This document shows positions 26,233-48,335 of a DNA stretch of 64,000 nt, piece after piece. This stretch comes from Myxocyprinus asiaticus. Lineage: Eukaryota; Chordata; Actinopteri; Cypriniformes; Catostomidae. Location of the stretch: positions 18,624,281-18,688,280 of the forward strand of contig NC_059373.1 of the NCBI RefSeq assembly GCF_019703515.2. Reading direction: 5' to 3'. The notes beneath the pieces were generated by a model. It did no database searches. It saw only the letters and a program-made list of their open reading frames with translations, and was not told the DNA's origin. Position numbers and translations under genes: made by a program. Each line of letters begins with the position of its first letter. The stretch's first letter is position 1.

Positions 26233-26584
26233 TGTGGCAGCGGGGGCATGGTCAAGCGCCCGTCCGGAGAGAGAGAGCGGTAAGGGCACTTACACCTGAG
26301 CTAATTTATGTCTAACACCTGTCTCTAATTCCAGTGAGCTTGGGGAGAGTGGCATATAAACAGCCACGCCACCCCCAAAAGAGCGAGAGAGTCTGACACG
26401 AGAGAGCCTACAGTGATCGTGGAGGCTGATTTATTTATGTTTATGGAGCTAATGTGTTTACCTATGTGAAGCTAATGAGTTGAGTGCCTACGTGCCTCTG
26501 AGACTGAGTTTGTGAAGCTGTAAAGCATTGAAGTGGATGATTAAAAGCCTTACCTCCTTCCCTTCTGCTTGTGGAGTCATTATA
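26233..26584 (+). repeat. LTR-like insert with 5-bp duplication
   Basis: A 352-bp insert interrupts L1 sequence. The flanks repeat gcgat (26228-26232 and 26585-26589), and the L1 text reads through if the insert is removed. It starts tgtggcagcgggggc, contains a TATA-like 'gcatataaac' near 26350, and ends 'gtggagtcattata', so it does not end in a clean CA. Solo LTR is the best guess. Confidence 0.6.
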
Positions 26585-26757
26585 GCGATCTTCCGTAAAT
26601 GCAAATGTTTCTTGAACGAGTGATACTCCAAAAACAAACTCCAACCACTACCCGGAGTCAACACAAAAATAAAGAAAAATGGCGCCCAGCTTCCTCGGAC
26701 AGCCAGAGTAAGCACAGCAAGTCAGTCCACTCTCATGGGAAACATCAAATGGCTTAC

Positions 26758-28040
26758 TCACTCCAATGTATTTATGAATGACAGTGCTTGATTGGGACAC
26801 ATGTATACTTTGCGGTCATCCTTCATTTCTATTCTCAGTTTGGCTGGAAACATCAGAGCAAAAGTGATCTTCCATTGATGCAAGAGTTTCTTACACTCCT
26901 TGAATCGATCACGTTTCTCTCTTGTCGAACTCGCAAAGTCTGGGAACAAGAAAATGTTGTGATTCTTCCAAGAAAGCTTTCCTTTGCTCTTCGCCTCGCG
27001 CAACACTAGATCTTTATTGGATGATCTCAGAAATTTGGCCAGAATTGTTCGGGCCTGTCTCCCTCAGCAGATCTGTGAGCCGGGACTCTGTGAGCTCGCT
27101 CGATTTCCAGCTTGCGGTCTGTTATGTCAAGCAGACTCGGGAAGAGCTCATCTAGGAATTTCACCATATCTCTGCCCTCTTCATGCTCAGGAATTCCAAC
27201 AATTCGGATGTTATTCCTACGGCTCCTATTCTCAAGATTTTCAAGTTTTCAAGAATGTGTTCCAAATCAACTTTGGTCGCCAGCGGATTATCAGATAATT
27301 CCCTCTCCGATGACTCCAGATAATCGAACTGCCACTCAACATCTGCCACTCTTGTGACCAACTCAGAGAATTTTGTTTCCATCGCTGTAATCGATCAACG
27401 TATTACAGCAAGATCTTCTAAGTCGGCAACATCTTTCGTCAGCATCACAAACATGTTGGACAGTTGACACTGAATTTCTCCTGCTGTGCCATTCAAATCG
27501 AGTCCCCGGTCTGCAGGGCCAGAGGTTTCTGTAATGATGCTGGCTGCTGGCAATACGATGATGAAGACGATGATGATGAGAAGAACCCAAGTGCAGTTTA
27601 TTTACAAAAGTGAAACCAAAATCCTAACTATAAACATGAAACATGAACTTGACTTGACATAAACATAACATGGCTTGACTTGGCTAGGAGCAAAACACAT
27701 CCACGTACATTCAATACTTGACAAAAGACAATGGTGAACAAGAGGGCTTAAATACAAGACATGGGAGAACATAAACCAATGAACAAACAGAGCTCTAACG
27801 AGATAATTAAACAATAAACCAATGAAAACATGACACATGAACATGGAGGGAAAACAGGAATCACATGACAAGGGAAACAGGAACTAAACATTTCAAAATA
27901 AAAGACATGAATCAACAAAATACACATGACAGTTTCAGATTGAGCAGGTAAGTGTCTTTTAATATCTCCAGAGACCGAAGATTTTGAATTTTTTGACATA
28001 TTGACTTCAAAGGCAAATATGTTGCAGGGTGAATCAAATC
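26758..28040 (-). pseudogene. L1 ORF1 remnant
   Basis: In minus-strand order, the N-terminus at about 27999 reads MSKNSKSSVSGDIKRHLPAQ. A solo LTR then interrupts (27530-27931). The coiled-coil region follows at 27382-27161 (METKFSELVTRVADVEWQFD). The C-terminal domain at 27006-26758 reads WKNHNIFLFPDFASSTREKR. ORF1 proteins of L1 elements are RNA-binding chaperones with a coiled coil, RRM and C-terminal domain. Stops and frame changes are present. The match to the + strand copy at 56966 supports the call. Confidence 0.85.
27530..27931 (-). mobile_element. Solo LTR in L1 ORF1 (innermost layer)
   Basis: A 402-bp LTR, inverted relative to the window (tgtaatgatg at the left, acacatgaca at the right), flanked by a perfect 5-bp duplication GTTTC (27525-27529 and 27932-27936). 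It shares 'gaacccaagtgcagtttatt' and the 'aataccagacatgggagaac'-type run with the LTRs at 31989 and 33601. L1 ORF1 reads through when it is removed. Confidence 0.9.
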
Positions 28041-28137
28041 TCACCAGATTTTAATACAAAAATAACTAAAAACCAGCAAAGTGCGCAGAGCTCGCCGCTC
28101 ACACGTCTGTTTCTCGCATGGTGTCACGTGACTCCCC

Positions 28138-30683
28138 TCAATGGGGCAGTTTTAACTGTTCATGAGAAGGATAGCCTGAGGGAAAAAACTGTTCCTGTGC
28201 CTTACGGTTCTGGTGCTCAGAGCTCTGAAGTGTCGGCCAGAAGGCAACAGTTATCAGGTCAAACAGTTCAAAAAGTGAGTGGGGTCCAGAGTGATTTTGT
28301 CCCGATTTTTTCCTCACTCTGGAAGTGTACAGTTTTAGAAGGGAGGGCAGGGGGCAACCAATAATCCCCTCAGCAGTCCGAACTGTCCTTTGTAGTCTTC
28401 TGATATCTGATTTCGTAGGTGAACCAAACCAGACAGATATTGAAGTGCAGAGGACAGATTCAATGACTGCTGAGTAAAACATTATCAGCAGCGCCTGTGG
28501 CAGGTTGAACTTCCTCAACTGGTGAAGCAAGTACAACCTCTGCTGGGCCTTTTTCACAATGGAGTCAATGTGGGTCTCCCACTTCAGGTCCTGTGAGATG
28601 GTAGTGCCCAGGAACCTGAATGAATCCACTGCTGCCACAGATAGACGTGGAACAGAGAGTTGGTGTAATTTAGTCCAGAGAATAGCTGGGATGATGGTGT
28701 TGAAAGCCAAACTGAAGTCCACAATAAGGATCCTTGCATATGTCCCTGGTCTGTCCAGATGTTGCAGGATATGATGCAATCCCATGTTGACTGCATCATC
28801 CACAGACCTGTTTGCTCAATAAGCAAATTGAAGGGGATCTAGAAAGTGTCCAGTGATGTCCTTCAGGTGGGCCAACACCAGCCTCTCAAATGATTTCATG
28901 ACCACAGACGTCAGGGCGACAGGTCTGTAGTCATTATGTCCTATGATTTTTGGTTTCATTGGGACAGGAATGATGATTGAGCATTTAAAGCAGCAGGGAA
29001 CTTCACACTGCTCCAGTGATCTATTGAAAATCAGTGTGAAGATGGGGGCCAGCTGGTTAGCACAGGATTTAAGACATGCAGGTGAAACACTGTCTGGGCC
29101 TTGTGCTTTCCTTATCTTTTGTTTTTGAAAGACACGGCACACATCATCTTCACAGATCTTAAGTGGAGGTTGAGTAGCAGGAGGGGGAGGAGGGGGGCTG
29201 CAGGAGGTGTTAGTGTTTGTGTGAAGTGAAGGTCAGAGTGGGTGTAGGGCGTGAGATTGGGCCTTTCAAATCTACAGTAGAACACATTCAGGTCATCAGC
29301 CAGTTGTTGGTCCACCACAGGGTTGGGGGCAGGAGTCCTGTAATTTGTAAGTTGTTTCATGCCACTCCACACAGATGCAGGGTCGTTAGCTGAAAACTTG
29401 TTTTTCAGCTTCTCAGAATATCTTCTTTTAGCCACTCTGATTTCCTTATTCAGTGTGTTCCTGGCCTGATTGTACAAGACTTTATCCCCACCTCTGTAAG
29501 CGTCCTCTTTGGCCTGACGAAGCTGCCTGAGCTCTGCTGTAAACCATGGTTTGTCATTGTTAAACGTTAAATAAGTCCTAGTAGGGATGCACATATTTTC
29601 ACAGAAACTGATATATGATGTAACAGTATCTGTGAGCTCATACAGATTGGTGTCTGCAGCCTCAAAAACACTCCAATCAGTGCAGTCAAAGCAGGCTTGT
29701 AGTTCCAGCTCTGCTTCATTGGTCCATCACTTTACAGACCTTACTACAGGCTTAGCAGATTTTAGTTTCTGTCTGTAGTTTGGAAGAAGATGAACCAGAC
29801 AGTGATCAGAGAGTCCCAAAGCTGCTCTAGGGACAGAGTGATATGCATCCTTTATTGTTGTGTAGCAGTGATCCAATATATTTGGGCAGTTCACGTGTGA
29901 GGTTTGCTTTGTTAAAATCCCCAAGAATAATAATAACTGAGTCCGGGTATTGTTGTTCCGTGTCTGTGATCTGATCAACCAGCTGTTGCAGCGTGGCATT
30001 CAAACACGTGTTTGGCGCGATATAAACAATCACCAGAATAAATGAGGAAAACTCCTGCGGTGAGTAGAAAGGCTTATAGTTAATAAAGGGCGCTTCCAAA
30101 ATAGGACAGCACATCTTCTTTAACGTTGTTACATCTGTACACCAACTTTCATTGATGTAAAAGCATGTTCCACCACCTCTCGTTTTCCCTGTTAACTCTG
30201 CAAAGCGATCCGCTCTGAACAGCTGGAAGCCCGGCAGATGTAACGCACTCTCCGGAATGGCTTCACTCAGCCAGGTTTCTGTGAAGCACAAGACAGCAGA
30301 GGTTGAAAAGTCCTTGTTTGTGTGGGTGAGGAGATATAGTTCGTTTTGTTAGGAAGAGAGCAGAGATTCGCTAGATAAATACTCGGCAGCGCTGTTCGAA
30401 AACTGCGCCGACGGAGCTTGACCAGCACGCCTGCTCATCTCCCTCGCCTGCGTCTCTTGAACAACACAGCTGCGCCTCCAACTAAAATGTCCAGCAAAAC
30501 GTCTGAATATTCAAAAACTGGGAAAAGATTGTCTGGTATGTGCTGTCGAATGTTCAGCAGTTTGTCTCTGGTAAAACTGACTGGAAAAAGATTACTAAAC
30601 ACAGGACAAATAAACAAAAACAACAAAACAATAGGAGCGCTCCACACCGAGGCGGCAATCCACGACACCATAATGATGATCAA
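28138..30683 (-). pseudogene. L2 LINE polyprotein remnant, RT core deleted
   Basis: Frames in minus-strand order: 30683-30435 leader; 30291-29827 endonuclease with CFTETWLSEAIP and ILGDFNKANL; 29999-29727 with LGLSDHCLV; 29594-29112 linker (NDKPWFTAELRQLRQAKEDA); 29142-28816 RT fingers; 28803-28138 RT. In the last frame the text jumps from KLHQLSVP to AAVDSFRFLG, so motifs B and C (QGCVLSP and FADD, present in the copy at 5545-6603) are deleted, about 400 bp near 28640. This copy could not reverse transcribe. Confidence 0.88.
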
Positions 30684-30688
30684 TCAAG
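28154..30688 (-). mobile_element. L2 LINE copy 2, coding part
   Basis: This is the 5' and coding portion of the L2 whose 3' end is at 22919-23416. On the minus strand it begins near 30683 with the hydrophobic leader and continues through the endonuclease and RT to the 3' UTR. It is separated from its own 3' end by the L1 insertion. Both junctions with the LTR and with L1 carry target-site duplications. Confidence 0.92.
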
Positions 30689-30701
30689 TCAAGTCAAGTC
30701 G

Positions 30702-30822
30702 TTTATGTTTGTTATGTTTTGGATTCACGTTTTTGGTTATCACTTATGTAAATAAACTGCACTTGGGTTCTTCACTCCATCGTCATCGTCTTTGTCATTG
30801 CCAGTGCCAGCCTGTCGTTACA
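30702..30822 (+). repeat. Solo LTR, right part (outermost layer of nest)
   Basis: 'aaataaactgcacttgggtt' and the end 'ctgtcgttaca' complete the LTR begun at 22616. An AATAAA-like poly(A) signal lies in 'gtaaataaactgc'. The ATGGC duplication follows at 30823-30827. Confidence 0.88.
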
Positions 30823-30827
30823 ATGGC

Positions 30828-31350
30828 AGCATAACCTAATAATATTCATGTAATAAGCCTTGACCTTTGACTCGTATGATTATTTTGTTTGTAAGAGAAA
30901 GTACCCATGAGATAATTTAACATGCATGTGTGTGGCATATTTTGTGCTGCAGTTCCTGAAAATATTTAAAATATTTTTCTGACATGTTTATGCTGATTAT
31001 TTGACAACAGAGATTATGAGATCTTATAGACAGTGACTGTAAGCTTAAAGAATTAGCTCCAGAAGGTAAAGATGATCTCGCTGCCCTGAGGTTGTGGAAT
31101 GTTAGTGCAAAGCTTGTGGGCAACAGCGAAGAGGACTGACACCCCTGACATCTCACCAAGCTCTACTCTTTATATCACATTCATATAGAGGAATGCTATG
31201 CATTCTTTTCCAGTCTCCTTTGGCATCTTTGAATTGTTTTTATTTTTCTATCTTACATTGAATTGATGATTAAAATTAGCAGTTTAATCAACTGACACAG
31301 AATCTAAAATATGTAGTAGTCTGGATCAAACGTAGTAATTAACATGAAGT
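30828..31350. other. No gene recognised
   Basis: Intergenic sequence between the LTR nest and a hAT-like element. No exon or repeat end recognised. Confidence 0.45.
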
Positions 31351-31988
31351 CAGTGTTGGGGAGTAACGGAATACATATAACGTATTATACAAAATATAAG
31401 TAACTGTATTCCACTACAGTTACAGTTTAACTTCAAATTAATATCATTGGTAATTAGAATACAGTTACATTTAAAAAGTATTTTGATTACTGAAGAGATT
31501 ACTTTGCATTTTATTGTCATTTGTTTCATTTAATATTAAGTCCTTTCAGATGGAAAACATTTATACATATAAATGATGTGATCCAAAATGCATTTGAACA
31601 GCGGTGAAACACTTTCTTATGATGTGTTACATTCATACGAGCAGACAGAGAAGTAAGTCTGAAGTAAGTTTGCAGCAGAAGAAATAGAAATAAACCTTGT
31701 GTAAACTGTCAGCTTTACGCTACGCTAAAATGCTATTTCTAGCCATTTTACATGCACGTTACCAGGCACAATCATATTTTTTTTTATCAAGAAAATTCAC
31801 GTTGGATCTTAATTTCTTTTTTTCTAGTAAGACTTTTGATATTAGGGCAAAAATCTTATTCTTGATAATAATTTTTTTATTGTTTTCCTGTAAAAATATC
31901 TAAAAATCCTTAAAACAATATCAAATTGATTTATCTTGTTTTAGAAGCAATGCTGCATAAGATATTTAGGTTTTTCAGAGAATGTATT

Positions 31989-32396
31989 TGTAACGTATGC
32001 TGGAACTGCTGACAATGATGACGATGACGAGGACGTGAAGATGAAGAACCCAAGTGCAGTTTATTTAGAGACCGTGAAAACCATTAACCCTGACTACAAA
32101 CATGAAGCAATCATAACATGAAACTTGACTATAACCAGACTAGACTTGACTTGACTTGGCTTGACTTGACCATGGCTTGACAAACACATACGATAACATT
32201 CAATACTCGACAAATAGACAATGCAAACATGAGGGCTTAAATACAAGACATGGGAGAACATAAACCAATGAAAACATGACACATGAACATGGAGGGAAAA
32301 CAGAAATCACATGACTAGGGAAACAGGAACACATGACATGAAACAGGAACTAGAATTTCAAAATAAAAGACATGAATCAACAGAATACACCTGACA
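31989..32396 (-). repeat. LTR (3' LTR by element orientation)
   Basis: 408 bp, tgtaacgtatgctgg at the left to cacctgaca at the right. It differs from its partner mainly by two short segments, a 'cttgacttgg'-type repeat and about 20 bases near 32290, that are absent from the other LTR. Confidence 0.9.
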
Positions 32397-33584
32397 TATC
32401 CCCCCCACTAAGGGGTGGCTCCTGACACCCCAACACATAAACAAAACACGTAATACATGACATAATTCAAAGTTCTGTAGGGAGCGGGGGGGAGGGGGGG
32501 GTTGTGTCTTGAGGTGTGGGGCATGGTGTGGCGAGAAAGGGCGAGGGGCATGGGACCAGGGCAAAGTCCGTGGGAGGTGAAGCCATGAGAGGCTTGAGGG
32601 GCGGAGCCATGGAAGGTGGAGCCGTGAGAGGCTCGAGGGGTGGAGCCTTGGAACGTGGTGCCCGGAGAGTAGCCGAAGACTCGAAGGGCCAGGGTGGAGC
32701 TGATGGCAGGGAGGACCAAGGCGGAGCTGAGGGATCGAAAGACTGAGGTATAGCCGGTGGGACTGAGGACCAAGGTGGAGCCGTAGGGAAGAAGGTCCCC
32801 GGTGAAGCTGACAGATCGGAGGGACGAGGCGCAGCCAGAGGATCGGAGAGCCAAAGCGGAGCCAGGTGACCGACAGACCAAGGAGGAGCCAGAGGGACGA
32901 GGGACCCCGGCACAGTAGTAGACCGTAGTGGAGCCGAGGGAACGCCGAGCTGAGGCAATGTCGAGGGACCGACAGGCCAAAGCGAAGTCCAGGGCTCAGA
33001 GGGTCCAGGCGGGATCGGAGGACCAAAAGTTCCCCTTGCCTGCTCAGGAGAACTAAAGGTGGGTATAAGGGTGGGAACCATCTCCAGGTCCCACTGCTCA
33101 GGTGTGGCTGTGACATGGCATGGAGCAGGCTGAGGCGTCGCTGTGACGTGGCATGGAGCAGGCTGAAGCGTCACTGTGACGTGGCATGGAGCAGGCTGAG
33201 ACGTCACTGTGACGGGGCATGGAGCAGGCTGAGGCGTCGCTGTGACGTGGCATGGAGCAGGCTGAGGCGTCGCTGTGACGTGGCATGGAACTCTGGCTCG
33301 GCGGCGGCCATGTCGTGGAACTCTGGCTCGGGATCCGCCTTCCCCACAGTGAACGGGGAACCGATGAATCGAAGGGCGAGGTCGATATATTGAGCCAGGC
33401 TGAGGGAACTGCGATCGCCAGGCATCAAAAAAGAAATAGACTCATTTAGTCCAAATCTAAAACAACCCTTGAGGGCAACCTCATTAAAGTCTACCTGGCT
33501 GGCTAGACTGCAGAAGTCCTCAACATAGTCCTCCAGAGGACGATTCCCCTGACGTAAGCGCAGAAGTAAAACTGCTGGGTCCAT
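32397..33584 (-). pseudogene. Gag-like reading frame with Pro-rich and 11-residue repeats
   Basis: The minus-strand frame starts with the ATG at 33584: [20 protein letters not shown], then [20 protein letters not shown], typical of the Gag of fish Ty3/Gypsy-type elements, a capsid-forming protein. From about 33290 the frame enters an 11-residue tandem repeat (33-bp unit, about five copies). From about 33060 to 32480 it enters long Pro/Ser-rich text that stays open in all three minus-strand frames, so the protein frame there is uncertain. No zinc knuckle or pol was seen. Confidence 0.65.
33098..33290. repeat. 33-bp tandem repeat, about five copies
   Basis: Each unit contains 'ggcatggagcaggctgag' and a 'cgtcgctgtgacg' variant. 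The length is a multiple of three and reads [11 protein letters not shown] on the minus strand in the retroelement frame. Confidence 0.92.
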
Positions 33585-33600
33585 GGGTGGTCGAGTATTC

Positions 33601-33973
33601 TGTAACGTATGCTGGAACTGCTGACAATGATGACGATGACGAGGACGTAAAGATGAAGAACCCAAGTGCAGTTTATTTAGAGACCGTGAAAACCATTAAC
33701 CCTGACTACAAACATGAAGCAATCATAACATGAAACTTGACTATAACCAGACTAGACTTGACTTGACCATGGCTTGACAAACACATACGATAACATTCAA
33801 TACTCGACAAATAGACAATGCAAACATGAGGGCTTAAATACAAGACATGGGAGAACATAAACCAATGAAAACATGACACATGAACATGGACTAGGGAAAA
33901 CAGGAACACATGACATGAAACAGGAACTAGAATTTAAAAATAAAAGACATGAATCAACAGAATACACCTGACA
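33601..33973 (-). repeat. LTR (5' LTR by element orientation)
   Basis: 373 bp, same family as 31989-32396 with two small deletions. Followed by the GTATT duplication. Confidence 0.9.
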
Positions 33974-34197
33974 GTATTTTTAACGTGTATTATGTCTTAC
34001 TTTACTGGCAGAGCTTTTATAGTCAAAACAAGTGAAAAAATCCAACAGTGCTGAAGAAGTAATCCAAAGTATTTAGAATACGTTACTGACCTTGTGTAAT
34101 CTAACGGAATACATTACAAATGACATTTTACAGCATGTATTCTGTAATCTGTAGTGGAATACATTTCAAAAGTAACCCTCCCAACCCTGCCTGAAGT

Positions 34198-36437
34198 AAA
34201 TGCAAACATGTCACACTAAGTGATCAAAGACTGCCAATTTGCCCAAGACAAGAAAAATCTTCTACAATCCCCGAAATTTGGCTCAGATGGCAAAATCATA
34301 CAGTGTGAACCTGGCTTAAGCCATTCATTGGCGGATTTTCTCAGAAGTGTGGGACTATCAAAACATTGTTTTGTTTGTTTGACCAGACGACCAGCCCAAC
34401 AAAGCAACATTGGCCCAACCACTATTCCAAAATGCTTTACTGTCAAAACATGTTGCAATAAATATGAACTTGATGAAATATTTGAATGTGGTAATGTTTT
34501 GCTTGCTTAACTTTTGGTGGGAGGTCATCAAGATCAACCTTCGAGATCCTGCCTGGGATTTGGCTGGCACAGGAGGAGATGTGACAGGATCGGGGAAATC
34601 GGGTGTAGACTGTCTATTGACAAAGTACTACAGAGAATAAGTGGATTACAAAGTATTTTTTTATTTTAACAAATCGGTACAAAAATGTATGATTTAACAT
34701 AATAAACAACGATACAGAAAGGCTAACGTAAAGCTATTCACTTAACGTCAACTTTCGTAAATGTTAATAATAGCCAAAGTCTTTCTAGCAAGTCAGTCCA
34801 CTGGTGGCCATCTTTGGAACGTTCTCGGGAGACTATTTCCAGTCATGCCAGTGCAGCTCCTATCTACTTGAATGGGGGAACACCGAAATCTAAAAACAGT
34901 TGGTTAAGATTACGATCAAATAACATATTTCAAATCAGCAATTAAATTAGGTAATATTGGAATCATAAATTGTGCTTCTTTACCTCATATTATGCTAAAA
35001 CACGCAAAACGTGATTGGCTGTTTTACCTGTAAGGCGGGTCTTCCTGTTTACATCCGTTGACCGTTGGGCGCTAGAGCGTCTTGTTTGGGCATTCCAATT
35101 TCTCCCATTCATTTAAATAGAAGTGGCCCGTCTCTTCTAAATAGTCTCTGTAATAGCTAAGCTACCTTGGAGGAAGTTGGAGAGCGCAACAGTGACCGCC
35201 CACTTTTTCAGCCGTCTGGGTTCTGGAAGTATTTTCCCCATTCATTTCTTCCATAGACTTTTTATAAAATCCTTCATAAAAGAGTTGTGCCAAACCAACC
35301 AGCTCCGAGGTGAATCACAATATCACAAACTTTTTTTTGAGGTAAAAAACTATTTGAAAATCAGACATAAAGACAAAGGTACAAGGCTGTGTACTTATCA
35401 TGTTTCATGAGGGCACGGACTACAATCCCATGAAGCATTGCGAATGATGTCATTGAATAAAAAATGATGGGAATATATAAAACTATTGATTTTAGGTTGT
35501 TGATTATAAGTATAGAAACAAAATATTTACGTTTATTGCAAAATATCCCGATATGTACAAATATATAAGTAGTTTAAGGGTGGAGGGAGACCGACTCGAT
35601 TACATTGACAGTGCTTTGGTCGCTCCCGAGCCACTTTTTGTGGGTTTCGTTGGACATGGTTCTCTGATTGGTGGAGCTATCTCTGCTGTATCATGGGTAA
35701 TGTAGTTGTTTACCATGAATTCCGCTATCAAACATGATTTTTAAACAATAAGGTTGAGTTAACGCAGAAAGATGGATTCAGTGGAGGCATATACCATCGA
35801 TGAACAACCTCGGAGCTCATGGTAGGTCTGTCTTTAAAGGTTTATAAGTTATCTTTGAAAATCAATTAGTCTATGGGATTTTTACTTCCGGAACCAGACA
35901 GTTGCACTCTATTGCCGCATTCCAGACGAAGTCGGAACCCGAGTTCCGATACCCAAGTTGAAATTTAGAATTCCGACTTCAATGTGTTCCATTCAATCAC
36001 ACCTCAGTCACATATACAAACCACAGGATGGTGCTATGACTTTACAAGAACATTTTGTGTTCTTATACCAAGTATGGCAAAAACATAAAAGTCATGAACA
36101 CAAAATGCTTGTGTTCCTTTTTATTGCATGTTTATACATTTCGTGGTGTGAAAATACTTAATAGTTCAAATTACGCTTCTCACTAAGTTTGGGGTTGATC
36201 AAGCTTCCCCGACATCACAAGTCAAATGTCCGACTTTGAGCAGGTAGGAGGTTGGAAAGTTCAGAATTTTGAGTTGTCTTTTTTTTTTTTTTTTTTTCAA
36301 TTTATGAGTAAAATAATGTCTGTGGTAAACATTACTTCAAGATACATAGAAGTTTTGTTGTACAACATAAAATACACACAGTCATACCTCAAACCTACAT
36401 TTTGAAGCCGTTGTGTTTTAAAAAAAAAATGTATGTT
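34198..36437. other. Intergenic sequence upstream of vps45
   Basis: No convincing exon. 'ttctcccattcatttaaata' near 35100 and the segment around 35930-35990 look like dispersed fish repeats, but I cannot define their ends. A poly(T) run lies at about 36280-36297. Confidence 0.4.
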
Positions 36438-36541
36438 GCTAACAAGTTGCTAAATAAGGACTACAATTACCACAAGCATATGAGTGTAAATGCCTGACGA
36501 AATGGAAAACTGTTGTAGTCCTTATTTAGCAAATTGTTAGC
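36438..36541. repeat. 29-bp stem inverted repeat (hairpin)
   Basis: The arms 36438-36466 and 36513-36541 are reverse complements with a single mismatch (28 of 29), separated by 46 bases. The left arm contains 'gctaaataaggactacaa'. It lies about 470 bp upstream of the vps45 start codon. It may be a small MITE or a cruciform-forming site; nothing shows transcription. Confidence 0.85.
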
Positions 36542-36834
36542 TGATAATGGCCAATTTATTTTTCTTAATTTGTCATAAAATGTTCATTAATTTAACTTTT
36601 AAATTTATTAAAAAGTCAAATTAATAGCAGATACAAAATAAACTGATAATCCACCTCGCCCTCACCAATATGGCGTTTTATGTACTACGATTCATTTGGC
36701 AGCTTTGAATTATGGGATATTTTCCAGGTACTTACGAACTGTTTGTAGACCAGTTGGACTAGTCCATTGAATCCGCAAGTCTAGCAGATCCATTGATCAA
36801 AAACTGATCCCAGATCAGATGTGTATTGCATGCA

Positions 36835-48335
<11,501 letters not shown>

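Larger units (their letters stand above)
23417..28137 (-). mobile_element. L1-type LINE inside L2 copy 2
   Basis: The T-rich left edge (the poly(A) tail in reverse) and a perfect 16-bp target-site duplication, tcaatggggcagtttt at 23401-23416 and 28138-28153, define a 4.7 kb L1 inserted in the L2 3' UTR. It carries ORF1 (28040 to about 26770) and the RT to C-terminal part of ORF2 (25837-23679). The endonuclease and first part of RT are missing: the inter-ORF region (about 25850) runs straight into RT. The ORF1 tail and inter-ORF sequence are partly duplicated (about 26100-26620 and 26640-26930). Confidence 0.92.
31989..33973 (-). mobile_element. Pol-less LTR retrotransposon with both LTRs
   Basis: Two LTRs of one family flank a 1.2 kb interior, with a perfect 5-bp target-site duplication GTATT (31984-31988 and 33974-33978). 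On the minus strand the element runs 5' LTR (33973-33601), a Gag-like frame, tandem repeats, a proline-rich region, a polypurine tract (reverse of 'ccccccccactaag' near 32400) and 3' LTR (32396-31989). No protease, RT or integrase is present, so it must have depended on a relative. No clear primer-binding site follows the 5' LTR. Confidence 0.9.
31351..34189. mobile_element. Non-autonomous hAT-like element, split by LTR retrotransposon
   Basis: The left end is cagtgttggggagtaacgg and the right end ...gtaaccctcccaaccctg, giving terminal inverted repeats CAGTGTTGGG / CAGGGTTGGG. The flanks are an 8-bp duplication with one mismatch (catgaagt at 31343-31350, cctgaagt at 34190-34197). Without the 2 kb LTR element inside, it is about 850 bp and non-coding. 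Confidence 0.78.

Noticed and set aside
32358..33207. Long Pro/Ser-rich frames (190-252 residues) as a host gene
   Set aside because: They are open in three frames of the minus strand and lie between two LTRs, so they are GC-rich repeat sequence of a retroelement.
33098..33290. Regularly spaced 33-bp repeats as a CRISPR array
   Set aside because: The repeats are directly adjacent without unique spacers, keep a reading frame, and lie in a vertebrate LTR element.
34220..34640. Overlapping 70-96 residue frames on both strands
   Set aside because: No splice sites, no protein-family resemblance, and comparable frames on both strands as expected by chance.
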